A stretch of DNA of 64,000 nucleotides from Melitaea cinxia (GCF_905220565.1 NC_059414.1:184001-248000); one strand, 5' to 3'. Positions 40,062-51,229 are shown, numbered from the stretch's first letter. Notes: generated by a model from the letters alone, not told the origin. A program made the numbers and translations.

Positions 40062-42178
40062 TTATTTATTTATTTATTTTATTTTATTTTATTTTATTTT
40101 ATTTTATTTGGGAAACAAACAATTATTACAACACTATTCAATAAAAACAATATAAAAATAACACAAATCAATCAAGTTTCCACAATAAAATTATAACAAA
40201 CACTTGACAATCCATGATAAAAACAAAAAAAAAAAACTAAACATAAAGTAAACACAGTAATTAACAGTTAAAGCAATTGTTCACAAAATAACAATTTATG
40301 TAAAATATTCTTATAATTACTAATTTTCATGTTGAATATGTCTAAACTCTCACTATGCTTATTATAATTCCTACAGGCACGCAGCAAAAACACATTTTTG
40401 GCATAATCATTTCTACAACGGGGCACGAAGAACAAGGATTGATTTCTTGAGCTAAGACGGGGACATTCAAATAAAATTTTACTAAAAAGACTCTTAGAAT
40501 CAACAAGACTATGGACAATTTTGTAAAGAAAAAATTGGTCCCTCAAGTCTCTGCGCACCTTTAATGGGGTGATACTTGCCAGGACTTTATTGGTTGAATG
40601 GTCGGAATTGGCAATTCTAAATCGGAAATGTTTTAAAAATTTTAATTGAATTTTTTCGATTTTATTTATATATTTTTTATAAATCGGGTTCCAAACTGTA
40701 GATCCATATTCCAAAAGGGACCTTACGTAAGCATTAAAAAGAAGGATAAGGGTATTGCAATTTTTAAACTCTTTAGTAGATCTTAGGATAAATCCTAGCA
40801 TCTTATAAGCTTTGGATGTGATATAATCAATATGATAAGCATAACTTAACTTTTGATCTAAGAAGACACCCAAATCTCTTATCTCAGAAACTCTGGCTAA
40901 AACGGTATTCTGTAATTTGTAGTCAAACTGTATAGCCCTCATCTTCCTCGTAAATGTCACGGCACTGCATTTTTTTATATTTAATTTTAAAAGGTTATAA
41001 TTACAGTAACTCTCAAAGCTATCAAGATCATCCTGAAGTAAATCGCAGTCGTGAGTAGAGTCAATAATTTTAAAAATCTTCATATCATCTGCATAGAGCA
41101 ATATACTGCAATTACTAATGTATTTTGTTACGTCATTGATAAAAATATTAAACAATAATGATCCGAGATGAGAGCCCTGAGGTACTCCAGAGGTAACGGG
41201 CACAAATGACGAACAAAAACCCTTAACAGCAACAGCCTGACTACGGTCCCGTAAATAAGATTCAAGCCAACGAAGCAAATCACCGTGTATACCTATTGCA
41301 CTAAGTTTTTTGACTAACAGGTTATGAGAGATCTTATCAAAGGCTTTTGAAAAGTCCGTATAAACGACATCAACCTGACCACCCCTATCCATTGTTGTTG
41401 TCAGTTGATGAGTCAACTCACAAAGGTTTGTTTCGGTCGATCTGCCATCTACAAATCCATGCTGCTGGTCAATAATCAAAGGCCTTACTGCGGGATATAA
41501 TTGATCATAAATAATTTTTTCAAATAATTTTGCAACAGTGTTTAGTTTGGATATAGGTCTATAATTCTGTATGTTGTGCCTATCTCCCGTCTTGTAAATT
41601 GGTACTACAAACGATTGTTTCCATATTTTAGGCATTCTTCCAGTACGAAGAGATAAGTTAAATAAAATAAATAGAGGGACATCCAAACTACTGTAGCAAG
41701 ACTTAAGAAAAATGGGAGGAATACCATCAGGACCGCCCCCTTTGCATATATCCAAACCTTTCAAGTATTTTCTAACTAATTTAGTAGAAAGATCGACCGA
41801 ACCTATAGAAGCAGCCTGAGAGTTACCATAGAGATCTACCAGCAACGATTCACTGTCACTATGTGATTGCGAATTAGATTCAAAGGCTGACTGAAAATAG
41901 GAATTAAAAAGCTGACAGATTTCGAAACCGTTAGAAGATTGAATTTCATTAAAAATCATCATATCTGGAATGTCGGTAGAGGCTTTCTTGGATTTAATAA
42001 AAGACCAAAAGGATTTGCTATTAATTTTGATATTACTTTCAGCACTCTCAATGAATTTATCGTAACATTCCGACTGAACACGCTTTTGGCGATTGCGTAA
42101 AAGTTTAAACGTATTGTAGTCACTCTCTCTCTTATAAATCTTCCATTTTTTATGAAATTTCATATACAATATAATTTC
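40062..42178 (-). mobile_element. 5'-truncated LINE with long open reverse-transcriptase frame
   Basis: The minus-strand 3' tail is an (AAATA)n run (40062-40110 on the plus strand as TTTATTTTATTTTATTTTA..) after TTTGTTTCCCA. The reverse-transcriptase frame then extends to 42178, where an in-frame TAA (42179-42181) marks the end of usable sequence. No endonuclease domain or first ORF lies upstream, and an RPT-A fragment follows at 42270. The protein type resembles the Jockey/CR1 group of insect LINEs. Confidence 0.88.
40268..42178 (-). CDS. LINE reverse transcriptase (RVT_1), 5' truncated
   Basis: About 633 codons remain open. I number from the codon at 42169, which is TTG, so the native start is lost. 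Residues 1-110 are the linker after the missing endonuclease. The RT domain spans ~165-440: IWKQSFVVPIYKTGD, NYRPISKLNTVAKLFEKI, QHGFVDGRSTETNL, VVYTDFSKAFDKISH (catalytic Asp272), VTSGVPQGSHLGSLLFNIF and SILLYADDMKIF (Asp361, Asp362). The thumb and a conserved C-terminal region follow (RDLGVFLDQKLSY, MLGFILR, LEYGSTVWNP). All three metal-binding Asp are kept and there is no internal stop, so the insertion is recent in evolutionary terms. It cannot move itself without the endonuclease and ORF1. Transcription from its own promoter is unlikely because the 5' end is gone. Confidence 0.9.
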   Translation of the reverse strand, partial: EIILYMKFHKKWKIYKRESDYNTFKLLRNRQKRVQSECYDKFIESAESNIKINSKSFWSFIKSKKASTDIPDMMIFNEIQSSNGFEICQLFNSYFQSAFESNSQSHSDSESLLVDLYGNSQAASIGSVDLSTKLVRKYLKGLDICKGGGPDGIPPIFLKSCYSSLDVPLFILFNLSLRTGRMPKIWKQSFVVPIYKTGDRHNIQNYRPISKLNTVAKLFEKIIYDQLYPAVRPLIIDQQHGFVDGRSTETNLCELTHQLTTTMDRGGQVDVVYTDFSKAFDKISHNLLVKKLSAIGIHGDLLRWLESYLRDRSQAVAVKGFCSSFVPVTSGVPQGSHLGSLLFNIFINDVTKYISNCSILLYADDMKIFKIIDSTHDCDLLQDDLDSFESYCNYNLLKLNIKKCSAVTFTRKMRAIQFDYKLQNTVLARVSEIRDLGVFLDQKLSYAYHIDYITSKAYKMLGFILRSTKEFKNCNTLILLFNAYVRSLLEYGSTVWNPIYKKYINKIEKIQLKFLKHFRFRIANSDHSTNKVLASITPLKVRRDLRDQFFLYKIVHSLVDSKSLFSKILFECPRLSSRNQSLFFVPRCRNDYAKNVFLLRACRNYNKHSESLDIFNMKISNYKNILHKLLFCEQLL

Positions 42179-42269
42179 TTATTGAACATTTATTTATAGT
42201 TGCAATTAAATTTATTAAGAGACAAACATTGAAAATGCGTCACTATAAAGAAATACTCATATAAAAGTA

Positions 42270-42420
42270 TCGTTATCATCATCATTACTTCAACCTATCG
42301 CACTCCACGGCTGGACATAGGCCTCCTCATAGAACTTGGGGTCGTGTTTTTTTTAGTCGCCTCTTACTACACGCATGGGAAGAGGGTGGCGATATTCTTA
42401 CTGTCGTAAGCGCACAGCGT
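42270..42420 (-). mobile_element. RPT-A copy with internal deletion
   Basis: The tail microsatellite TCATCATCAT is at 42276-42285, then CCTATCGCACTCCACGGCTG, GACATAGGCCTCC, a large internal deletion, then TTAGTCGCCTCTTACTACACG, GGGAAGAGGGTGGCGATATTC. About half of the family length is lost. Confidence 0.78.
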
Positions 42421-43310
42421 ATAATAATGTATATGTCGATGAGAGAATAAGATAGAATACATTATTATTTACGCAGTATTTTTATTATAATACTATTAAT
42501 GCTTATTAATAAGATGTTTTCCGTTAGTAGCTCTAGTGAATATTTCGCCGTAATTACTATATTTTATTTATTTTTAATAGGTAAGTAAATGAATACCGTA
42601 CACGACGTGAGTGCGTAGTGGCCTTGGCGAGGTGAACAGCCGAATTTGTTGAACATGCAAATACAGGTGAGCGCAGCGCTCGCTCACTAGCCGTCAATTT
42701 ATCAAGTTTATATTTTTTAACCAAAAAAAGAGACAATCATGGTTAAATGTTTATAATTAAAGCTCAAATCGATAACATTTTTTTTTAAAGAGGAAATGGC
42801 CTTTTATTATTTTTTTTATTAGCCCACAGAACTGACTACAATCGTTTAATTTAGACATATAAAGTGAAGGACAAAGTGTAAAGTATGTATGTACAATTGA
42901 GTCTCCTAGATGTGGACATAGCATGCATTACACAAAAAAAAACAAAACTAAAATCAAAACAGGTAACAACAATAGTGCAAAATCAAAAATTAGGAATATA
43001 GCCTTTACCCTAATATACCTAAATTATAATATTTCTTTCGTAGTTAGATAAAAACTTGGAGTAGTGTATAATTATCAAATTAATTCAATTACTAACATAA
43101 CACATTTTTTTTGTTTCAGGTAAGTCAGTTATACCTACTACGCAGTAAGTACCGACATTTCATCCTTATAAAAACAGAAGCAAATATTAAACTTTGTTCA
43201 TGTATAAATTAAAGGAAAACTTAGTAAAAAGTAAGTCTTAGTATGAAAGTAGACATTTAAGCCTTGGACCTAGTGATATAAAAAACAAACAAAAAAAAAA
43301 CAAAGGACCT
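42421..43310. other. Noncoding spacer
   Basis: No gene is recognised. A near-palindromic GTGAGCG-CAGCGCT-CGCTCAC at 42667-42687 is notable locally. AT-rich elsewhere. Confidence 0.4.
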
Positions 43311-43312
43311 TA

Positions 43313-43600
43313 TTTTCGGCAAACAAGGGTACGGCTCACCTGATGGTAAGCAATTTCCGCAACTTAAAGACGTCTGCAACACCAGAAGCATCGTAAGCGC
43401 GTTGCCGACCCAATCCCCAATTGCCCCCAGGAGCTCTGGTCACCTTACTAACCAACAGGAACACAATACTGCTTGACAGTATTATTTTGCTGTGATCTTC
43501 TGTAAGGTCGAGGTACTACCCCAGTCGGGCTGCTCCATATTCTGAGCAGGAAATTTCCTGCTGTGCCCTACCTCAGTTTAAACTTGCAGACTGTCTTGCA
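43313..43600 (-). mobile_element. RPT-L copy, near full length
   Basis: The minus-strand copy includes CGGCAAACAAGGGTACGGCT, CACCTGATGGTAAGCAA, CACCAGAAGCATCGTAAGCG, AACCAACAGGAACACAATAC, CTGTAAGGTCGAGGTACTAC, CAGTCGGGCTGCTCC and the 5' end GCAGGAAATTTCCTGC, a short palindrome, then TGTGCCCTACCTCAGTT. This is a good reference copy. Its tail at the left is an A-to-T tract near 43280-43310. Confidence 0.85.
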
Positions 43601-43800
43601 GATTGTGACCAGATAATAAAATAGTCTTATTTAAAGGTTTTAAATTAGTTTTCTGAGATCACTAGAGATGCTGTATAGATGTAATTACTCCCGTAAACAT
43701 TACGAGGTGCAGAGTCAAGCGTTGGGTCAACTTTAAGGAAATTACTGTAGGACATGATTGTGTTGATTTTATAATAAAGTTGTTGCAACATATGTTACAA
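43601..43800. other. Noncoding spacer
   Basis: No feature is recognised. Confidence 0.4.
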
Positions 43801-44045
43801 CACGCTGGGCCCGCGACTTCGTTCGCGTGGAATTTAACAAAAAAGTCCTTGTTCAGTTCGAAGAGTTATAAAATAAATTAATTTCTAAAACAAAAGTAGC
43901 TTAAGTTACTCCATACTACACCAGCTATCTGCCAGTGGAAGTTCCATCAAAATCGGTGCAGCGGTTTCAGACATTAGCCGAAACAAACAGACAGACAGAC
44001 AAAAATTGTAAAAAATGTTATTTTGCTATATGTACCGTGTATACC
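43801..44045 (-). mobile_element. Dispersed repeat fragment
   Basis: CACGCTGGGCCCGCGACTTCG, then GTTCGCGTGGAATTTAAC, CAAAATCGGTGCAGCGGTTT, an ACAGACAGACAGAC run and ATATGTACCGTGTATACC. The pairing of GCGA with TCGC near the first edge and the matching remnant at 32975-33190 suggest another Helitron-like family read on the minus strand. The terminal CTAG is absent. Confidence 0.5.
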
Positions 44046-44058
44046 CATATGCATTAAG

Positions 44059-44488
44059 TATAATTGTGTTTGCTAGCAAACGAAAAAAAACCGACTTCAG
44101 TTACATCGAAAAGTAAAGGTAGATGAAAAAATAGTCAATTAAATACGCATTATCAAATATTACTTCAAAAGATGTAATCAGATTTCGATAAAATTTAAAT
44201 GTAACCACATGATAAACATCGGCTTTCGATTAAATTAAAAATCATCAAAATCGGTACACCAAGTAAAAAGTTATGCGGATTTTCGAGGGTTTCCCTTGAT
44301 TTCTCTGGGATCCCATCATCAGATCCTGGTTTCCTTATCATGGTACCACACTTAGGATATCTCCTTTCCAAAAAAAAGAATTATCAAAATCGGTTCATAA
44401 ACGACGAAGTTATCCCCGAACATACATAATATGTATATACGGTCGAATTGAGTAACATCCTCCTTTTTTTGAAGTCGGTTCAAAATAC
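44059..44488 (+). mobile_element. RPT-P element
   Basis: Starts GTGTTTGCTAGCAAACG, where the hairpin loop has changed to TA, followed by ACCGACTTCAGTTAC. It ends TTTTTTTGAAGTCGGTT. The interior holds GGATCCCATCATCAGATCC and AAAATCGGTTCATAAACGAC, the shorter subtype also seen at 34.6 and 59.1 kb. Confidence 0.83.
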
Positions 44489-44970
44489 ATAATATCAGGC
44501 GTAAATTTTTTATTTAAAATATATAAAAATAAAACATATTATGAATATATTTTAATACAAACTATCTATAAACTATCATTTTTTTATTATTATTGTATTG
44601 TTACTGTTTCTTATTAGTTCACCTCTCACCTAGTCTCTTAAAATTCAATTGATTTTTAATCGACATAAAATTTACATTTGCGTAATATATTCATTTACAT
44701 AATTATATACATTTTCTCCAATAATATATTCTCAAGCAACTTTACCTGTCGTATTTTCCCCGTGTCGTGTAAATAAAGGCGTTATTAACAGCGCAACAGG
44801 GCTATTATGTAAATCTCACGGCGAACATAGTCTCATACAAGAATTTACAGAATCATTTGCTATCCGATGTATAAAATTGACCTAAATGTCTTTATTATCA
44901 CAAATGTCATAGAGGTAAGGCACAGCTGGAAAATCTAGCTCAAAATTGGGAGTAACTTGACTAGGGATTT
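44489..44970. other. Noncoding spacer
   Basis: AT-rich with no recognised feature. Confidence 0.45.
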
Positions 44971-44974
44971 ACCT

Positions 44975-46238
44975 CGACGAGAAGATCACAGCTAAATAAT
45001 AGTGCTTTCAAGGGCTCCTGAAGGGGACTGGGGGGTAGGGTCGGCAATGCTCTTGTGATGCTTCTGTTGTTGCAGGCATCTATAGGCTACGGTAACCGCT
45101 TGCCATCAGATACGACCAGTAGGCTTACTCTTGACTTCAATCCCAATCTCACAAAAACACGAATTCAATACAGTTCCAGTTCCAATCTGCAATATTTTGG
45201 TACACTTGACCAAATCGAGCTTTCAATTGAATTGAAATTGAAATCGAATTGACGATCGGTTTCTCGTGTAGCCATTATAATAAAAAATAATAAGAAAATA
45301 AAATTTAATTCATGAAATTTTATGTTTTTTAAATTATAATGTGTCTCCAATAATTAATTATTATCTTTTATATTGTAATTCCTTAAATTAAACCTAAAAC
45401 TGATTTTTTAAGCATAAAAACGCAAGATATATTATACATTCTGCATAATGTGTGTTGTTGTTAAAAAGAAGCTCATGGCTGACGCAATTTTGAGACTTCT
45501 AAATTTCAAATTATCTCAATTACGTATTTTCTTAATTTAATATTTATAATTAACTTATCTTCTTTCTTTATTTACTTCTGTAATAATTTCTGCAATTTTA
45601 CCAGTGTTAAGCTTAAATTAGTGAATACAAAAGTTTATTAATATAGTTAAAACATATTAGAGACTTAAATACTGTGATTTCTATTTAAATATTAGAAACA
45701 TAAATACTGTGATTTATATTTAAATATTAGAGATATAAATACTGTGATTTATATTTAAAAATTGCTACCTTAGGTTAAAAGAGGATAAAAGACTAATTGT
45801 TACGCAATTAGTTTTATTTTAATAAATACTGTGATTGTGATATTGTTGATAATATAAAAGTATACATAGTTAATATATGTTAAAAATAAGCGCCAGTCGC
45901 ACCATTATCATAATAAAAAACACTTTAAGATACACAATCGAACACTAAAAAGTTAACTTTATTGAAACGAGTAAATTCGATCCCAAACACGATTTCCAAG
46001 TCGATAGTCAACGTCAAAATATTGTCAAGAGTGCAAAAAATGTATAAGATCGAGAAATCCCAATTTCTATTAGTTACATAAAATTCCACTGCAATTGAGT
46101 CAAATCGTGCGCTAGTGTAGTGTTCAAGAGTACCGATTGACAAGTTCTCGATCCCAATCCTAAATTTCAAATAGGATCGAGTTTCAAGAGTAAGCCTGCA
46201 GGTGGGACGTACGCTAGTTTGTCACCCTGTTCGTATAA
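44975..46238 (+). mobile_element. RPT-L copy split by another transposon
   Basis: The left part (44975-45110) reads GACGAGAAGATCACAGCTAA, CGGCAATGCTCTTGTGATGC, TATAGGCTACGGTAACCGC and TTGCCATCAG. The right part (46199-46238) resumes with CAGGTGGGACGTACGCTAGT, TTGTCACCCTG, the equivalent of CAGGTGAGCCGTACGCTTG in intact copies. The interruption is the 1.08-kb element at 45121-46197. Confidence 0.78.
45121..46197. mobile_element. 1.08-kb TIR element nested in RPT-L
   Basis: Inverted ends AGGCTTACTCTTGA (45121-45134) and TCAAGAGTAAGCCT (46184-46197) match perfectly over 14 bp. The interior is AT-rich, has no transposase-like frame, and contains three 35-bp tandem units (TAAATACTGTGATTT at 45666, 45701 and 45736, with a fourth partial match at 45824). 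It is a non-autonomous DNA element of unknown superfamily. Nesting in RPT-L makes it younger than its host copy. The exact target duplication is not resolved, though CAG occurs on both sides. Confidence 0.75.
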
Positions 46239-47111
46239 ATAAAGATATAGCCTACTTATTAAACTATGTAATCTGACCAAATGTGGAATAATAGTCAAAA
46301 TATAATTTTTTTTCTTATTTAGAATAATAATTCAAGTGGATATAGTAACCAATTCTCAGAGGTTATATGATGGCTTTCGAAACGATTTTAGCGAGAGGAC
46401 TAATAAAAAAAAGAAAGAATAAATTTGTCTGGTAATTTATTAAATTATAAAAATATCACACATTTCTTAAAACATCAATAAAACTTATAAATAAAGCTAT
46501 GAATCTTCAAAGGAGACAAACGTGATGTGGAAACTCCTTTGACGGAAACGATTTTACGACTTTTCTTAAAAATCTAACTTCTTTTTACTTTTCAGCTTAA
46601 AGTAACGGATGTCGGCAAAAATAATAATTATTGATTTATTAACTGTTTTCATATAAAAGTTCTACAAACAACAGTAACAAATTACAGTTTTTTAAATGAG
46701 TAACTGGGGAGCTCCTTACCGAGTCTTCTCTACAGAATCTACATTTCGGTCGGCTAGGCTCACTCGGATAGCTTAACTTTTAACTATAATTAATTAAGTC
46801 AAATTTAATTTTAATTTTTAAAATGACGATTGATCTTTTATTTTATTAATCAATTAGTTTTGCGTAGTTGTGCGTGGGCCTAAACAACGTGCTAGTCACG
46901 TGAATCCAACTAGAAGTTGTCAAACATTGAACATTTTATGAATAAAAAAAAATGTATACTGTCATAATATTCTGACGAGGCAAAAAATAATTAAAATATA
47001 TCAAGATTTTATTGGTTTTTTTGATATCCGTAATAAAAACATAATATTAATTTTTTATTTATACTTATCAGTAAATCGTTTATATGAAAATTGAAGCCCA
47101 ATTAATAAAAA
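46239..47111. other. Noncoding spacer
   Basis: AT-rich with no recognised gene or repeat. Confidence 0.45.
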
Positions 47112-47444
47112 TGCTGTGTGGCTACGGCACTAAAGAATTTAACCACCCCCTCTCTTCCCGTGGGTGTCGTAAGAGGCGACTAAGGGATAACAAGGTTCCA
47201 CAACCACCTTGGAACTTAAGAAACCGACCGATAGCGGGATAACCATCCAACTGGTGGCTTTGAAATACACAGGCCGAAGACGGGCAGCAGCGTCTTCGGT
47301 GCGACAAAGCCAGTACTGCGGTCACCATCCCGCCTGCCCAGCGTGGTGACTATAGGCAAAACACATGAGTTTACGCCATTTTTGGCACGAACTTGTCCAG
47401 CCTACGGCCTATGTCCAGCAGTGGACTGTATAGGCTGTAATGAT
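47112..47444 (+). mobile_element. RPT-A copy, full length
   Basis: Plus-sense copy: ATGCTGTGTGGCTACGGC, CGTGGGTGTCGTAAGAGGCG, AACCATCCAACTGGTGGC, CGTCTTCGGTGCGACAAAGC, CCCGCCTGCCCAGCGTGGTG and TATGTCCAGCAGTGGACTG, then AGGCTGTAATGATAATAAAA. AATAAAA on each side may be part of a short target duplication. Confidence 0.85.
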
Positions 47445-48066
47445 AATAAAAGTTAAGAATAAAAAATCCTTTTTGTACTATAAAAACAATATCCGTAGCA
47501 ATGTCTTAACCGTATCATTTACTACACCGATATAAAGATAAGTCTTATGTAACAGCTTCTTTATTAGAGGAGTCTATAGGCTATGAAACAGCACGCCAAA
47601 GCTGACAGGGAACAAATATTTAAAAAAAAACAGCTAAACTTCCACGAGCCCACTTAACAGCGAATTATTTATACTAATAACCCTCACGGTTGCCTGTATA
47701 GTATTAGCATGTGATGTCAAAACGTAATGACCACATAATACGCCCACGTGTTCGCGATATAGCGCGATAAATATATTAAATTGATGTTAACTGTTGAGCG
47801 GACCACACGCGTTTATGTCGGTTTCATTAAGGACTAGTTTCCTTGCAGGTGTTTTGGAATCGATTTGGATTGGCTAAATTTCCACCAGGCAGACCCGTAG
47901 CGGGGTAGCAAGGAACATCATGCCTCGGGCGCTACTCACAAACGGGCACCAAATGGTGTGCAAAAAAAATAGCTAGACATATTTTATATATGGATTTTTA
48001 AGGGGAGGTGGGGGGCGCTATGGTATCGTGCCCCGGGCGCGAGTTAAGCTCGCTACGTCGCTGGGC
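47445..48066. other. Noncoding region with a GC-rich patch
   Basis: The 47885-48060 patch (CAGACCCGTAGCGGGGTAGC, GGTGGGGGGCGCTATGG) looks like a diverged repeat but I found no second copy in the window. It runs into an RPT-L tail. No gene is recognised. Confidence 0.4.
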
Positions 48067-48120
48067 AGACCGTTCGCTTGTTTGTCACTCTAAGAGGTAT
48101 AAAAGCAAAACAAAAAAAAA
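48067..48120 (+). mobile_element. RPT-L 3' tail fragment
   Basis: CAGACCGTTCGCTTGTTTGTC, ACTCTAAGAGGTATAAAAG and an A-rich end match the last ~45 bp of RPT-L (CCGTACGCTTGTTTGCCGAC plus poly-A). Confidence 0.55.
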
Positions 48121-48975
48121 TCTTCATAATTTGTAGTAGAACTTGATGGACTAAACTGTAAGACTTAACTGTATTAAGATTGACGAGCTGTTCCTATACA
48201 ACAGTCATAATACGCCTCAGTTTATTTTCATTTGTATTTCGGATGACGGGTAATGTTTCTTTTTTTTTAATTCTCACAGATCTAATAATAGAGTTTTAGA
48301 AATATTACATTAGTTTAGGTGATGAACCAGAATCTATTATCTTTATTTCATTATCAAAATTTTTTTTAGAAAAAAAAGGTTGACGGTCCATCAGTTTCTG
48401 TAATTTCAAAAGCGTCATCAATATTAGCATCATTGGAAGCCGTATTTTTACTTTCAACGAACGCCGGTATTTTTTTAGTCTCTCGTTTCACAACACAATG
48501 TTGTTTGCAATAGCTTTCAATAATTACACATAGCCGTAATGAACATCTTGGCTTCAAGAAATTCTGTAACAGAGTTTACGAAGTGTCTTTTATCTCAAAG
48601 AAATGTAAATATTTTCAAACAGTTTCTCCTTAAAAAATATTTGGCAGATGTCCAAAATAACTACACAATACGGGATTGCGCCGACCACTGTGACGTCACT
48701 CAAGGCCTGTCTTTGAACTCACTATCCACAACTATTCGCCGGTAAGTATGTGTGCCAGTACTAGATTAGTCATTACTGTGCTGCCAGACATGCGACAGAG
48801 CTTCGCAAAACTCATTTGATTTGAGGAGGCTTTTGTACAATTGTCGGAGGCTTTTGTGTCTCTGTCCTCTAATCTGAAAATGTGGAAAAAGATTAAGCTA
48901 TAATTATTTTCGCGTGGACGAAGGGAAGGAGAGGTTTTTGCTTACCTGTAATTTTTACAGGATTGTACCGCGGTC
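48121..48975. other. Noncoding spacer
   Basis: Two short overlapping opposite frames (48366-48557 minus, 48539-48745 plus) have no recognised features. The 48660-48860 segment is somewhat less AT-rich. Confidence 0.4.
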
Positions 48976-49110
48976 GCTTAGAACCAAATATAAAATCATC
49001 ATATCAAAAATTTCGACCTAGCGGTTCCATAGCTTAATTGGCTAAAACACCGACACCGTGAGCCGGAGATGCAGGTTCGATCCCCGTTGGAACGGATTTT
49101 TGTTGTAAAT
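48976..49110 (+). pseudogene. RPT-T copy with degenerate tRNA-like unit
   Basis: GCTTAGAACCAAATATAAAA and TCATCATATCAAAAATTTCG precede a tRNA-like stretch at 49023-49095. The A box TAGCTTAATTGG is perfect. The anticodon stem CCGAC/GCCGG has a mismatch, the D stem is weakened (GCTA..AAAC), and the T stem and acceptor have changes (B box GGTTCGATCC). The 3' inverted arm is lost. This is an eroded relative of the 8-kb copies, consistent with a dispersed family. Confidence 0.65.
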
Positions 49111-50440
49111 AAAGTTGTAACTGCTACTTAAAAGTGAAAAAAAAATTAGAATACTCCTTCCCTGATTTTATTATTGTGATTCGCATTCAATTCACACTTG
49201 CGTACTTTATCACAGGAATGTCACTAATAACAACAAACATGACCTGAAACTAGTCCTAGACAATTATTAATCTTTTGCGTCAAATAATACAAATTTTACT
49301 AAATTATACATTTCATCATAATTTTAATATTCATAGATTTTTGTAAGAAGATTTTTATAATTCAAAAACTTTGCGCATAAGTGTGGCGCCAGCTTTAAGT
49401 GTTATATAAATGATGACTAGGTGGCTATTTTTATAGGCTATTTATACGTTTCACTCACGTCTTGATCGCTAAGATTTCATCACGATTGACCAATCGATAA
49501 ACGCGTCTTGGCATATCTTAATCTATGTAAAAATCTTTCAACTCTATCTGGATTTAATTGGTTTAATTAAGTTAATAATTCTGGATTTTATATTCTTCGA
49601 ACATATGCTTTTCTGACCTTAACATCTCCTAGACATATTCTTAGGATTGCTGCAATTTGCTAAAAGTAGGATCTTTTTCTATAAAACACTCTTACAAACA
49701 CATTTGGACAGGGCAATGTGATATATCTTGGATGAAGGCTGCCCAAATAGCCGTTTTTTAAATTGTAATACGCCACGCTATTGTACAAATCAATATATTT
49801 TGTATAACTTTTATTTTATTCTTCGTAATCTAACAAAGCTTAGGTATACCGTTTGATTTATTAAATATTTGATGCACAACCATTTAACGTAATTAATTTG
49901 TACGATGATATTAAACGCCGGTAAAGCTCCGCTCGTCTAGAGACAGGCGCGCGCGCTCCGGCGAGCTCGTAAATCAATCATAATTTCGGTAACGAAAGCA
50001 GATGACATCACCTCATTGAGGCGCAATGAGTTAAATTAATTGCGAATGTAAGCGGCTCTTGTGTAGAGCGGTGTCGGTGGCGCCACCGGCGACTCCGCTA
50101 ACTTGATTCAAACAGAGAAAACTCTGTACTCAAACAATAGTTTAGGTAAACAGTGCTTTATATTATTCTTCACATTAACAATAAATAAATTGGAAAATGA
50201 CAGTTCGTAAGTGCTTTTTAAGGCTACTTTAGTAAACTTTTTTTTATTTGATGTATTGGTTTCGTGTATAAAAAAAATGTGTGTGTGCAATTCATGCACG
50301 GCTGAAGTGAATCTTCTGGAAAGTAGCCTACGAGAAGCAGATATTATTCGAGTAAAAAAACTTTTAAAGATGGATAATGAATTACCTATATAACTGGACC
50401 GATTTATTAATTGATAAATAATTTAATTTGAGTGGGTATT
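49111..50440. other. Unique noncoding DNA with a GC-rich island
   Basis: The island at 49915-50100 (CGCTCGTCTAGAGACAGGCG, GTGTCGGTGGCGCCACCGGC) is sharply GC-rich against AT-rich flanks and contains homeobox-like AATTAATT words. It is a regulatory candidate. No gene is recognised. Confidence 0.38.
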
Positions 50441-50442
50441 CA

Positions 50443-50960
50443 CTTCAGCCTATCGCAGTCCACTGCTGGACATAGGCCTCCAATTCGCGCCAAAAACGGC
50501 GCAACCTCATGTGTTTCGCCCATAGTCACAACGCTGGGCAGGCGGGTTGATGATTGCAGGTCTAGCTTTATCGCACCGAAGACGTTTCTGCCCGTTTTAG
50601 GCCTATGTATTTCAAAGCCAGCAATTGGATATTATCCCGCCATCGGTCGGCTTTTTAAGTTCCAAGGTGGTAGTGGAACTGTGCTGTGTGACTACGGCAT
50701 TAAAGGATATAGCCACCCCTTGTCTTCCCGTGGGTGTCGTAAGAGGAGACTAAGGGATAAAACACAGTCCCCAGCGTGGTGACTATGGGCAACACACATA
50801 GGTCCACGCCATTTTTGGCGCCAGCTTGTGGAGATCTATGTCCAGCAGTGGACTGCAATAGGCTGAAGTGGTGGTGGGTGGAACTGTGTTATCCCTTAGT
50901 CACCTCTTATGACACTTACGGGAAGATAACCCTCTAGCAGCTATATTCTTTACTGCCATA
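50443..50960 (-). mobile_element. RPT-A copy hosting a second, inverted RPT-A
   Basis: The outer minus-sense copy runs from CTTCAGCCTATCGCAGTCC to GGTGGTAGTGGAACTGTG (about 50683) and resumes at GTGGAACTGTGTTATCCC (about 50879) to the end near CATAACCACATAGCAG. A plus-sense, internally deleted RPT-A (about 50684-50878) sits between, flanked by the direct repeat TGGAACTGTG. This gives a 10-11 bp target duplication, as for the copies at 1.3 and 1.7 kb. Confidence 0.85.
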
Positions 50961-51011
50961 ACCACATAGCAGTTTGTTGTTTGTTGTAGTTGAGTGTTTA
51001 TTGTAAAATAA

Positions 51012-51229
51012 CTAGCTGACCCCGCAAACGTTGATTTGCCATATATTTTATTAAACTTCTCATTCCCCCCCCCCCTTATAACTTAGAGACCCTTAACCCT
51101 TATGAAAAATAGATGTTGTTCGATTCTCAGACCTACCCGATATGCACACAAAATTTTATGAGAATCGGTCAAGCCATTTCGGAAGAGTTTAACTACAAAC
51201 ACCGCGACACGAGAATTTTATATATTAGA
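51012..51229 (-). mobile_element. Non-autonomous Helitron (218 bp)
   Basis: Minus strand A|TCTAATATATAAAATTCTCG at the 5' end and GCGGGGTCAGCTAG|T at the 3' end. The hairpin GCAAA..TTTGC (GCAAATCAACGTTTGC) precedes CTAG. The core ACCGATTCTCATAAAATTTT and the poly-G run identify it with the 18.5-22.1 kb copies. Confidence 0.88.
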
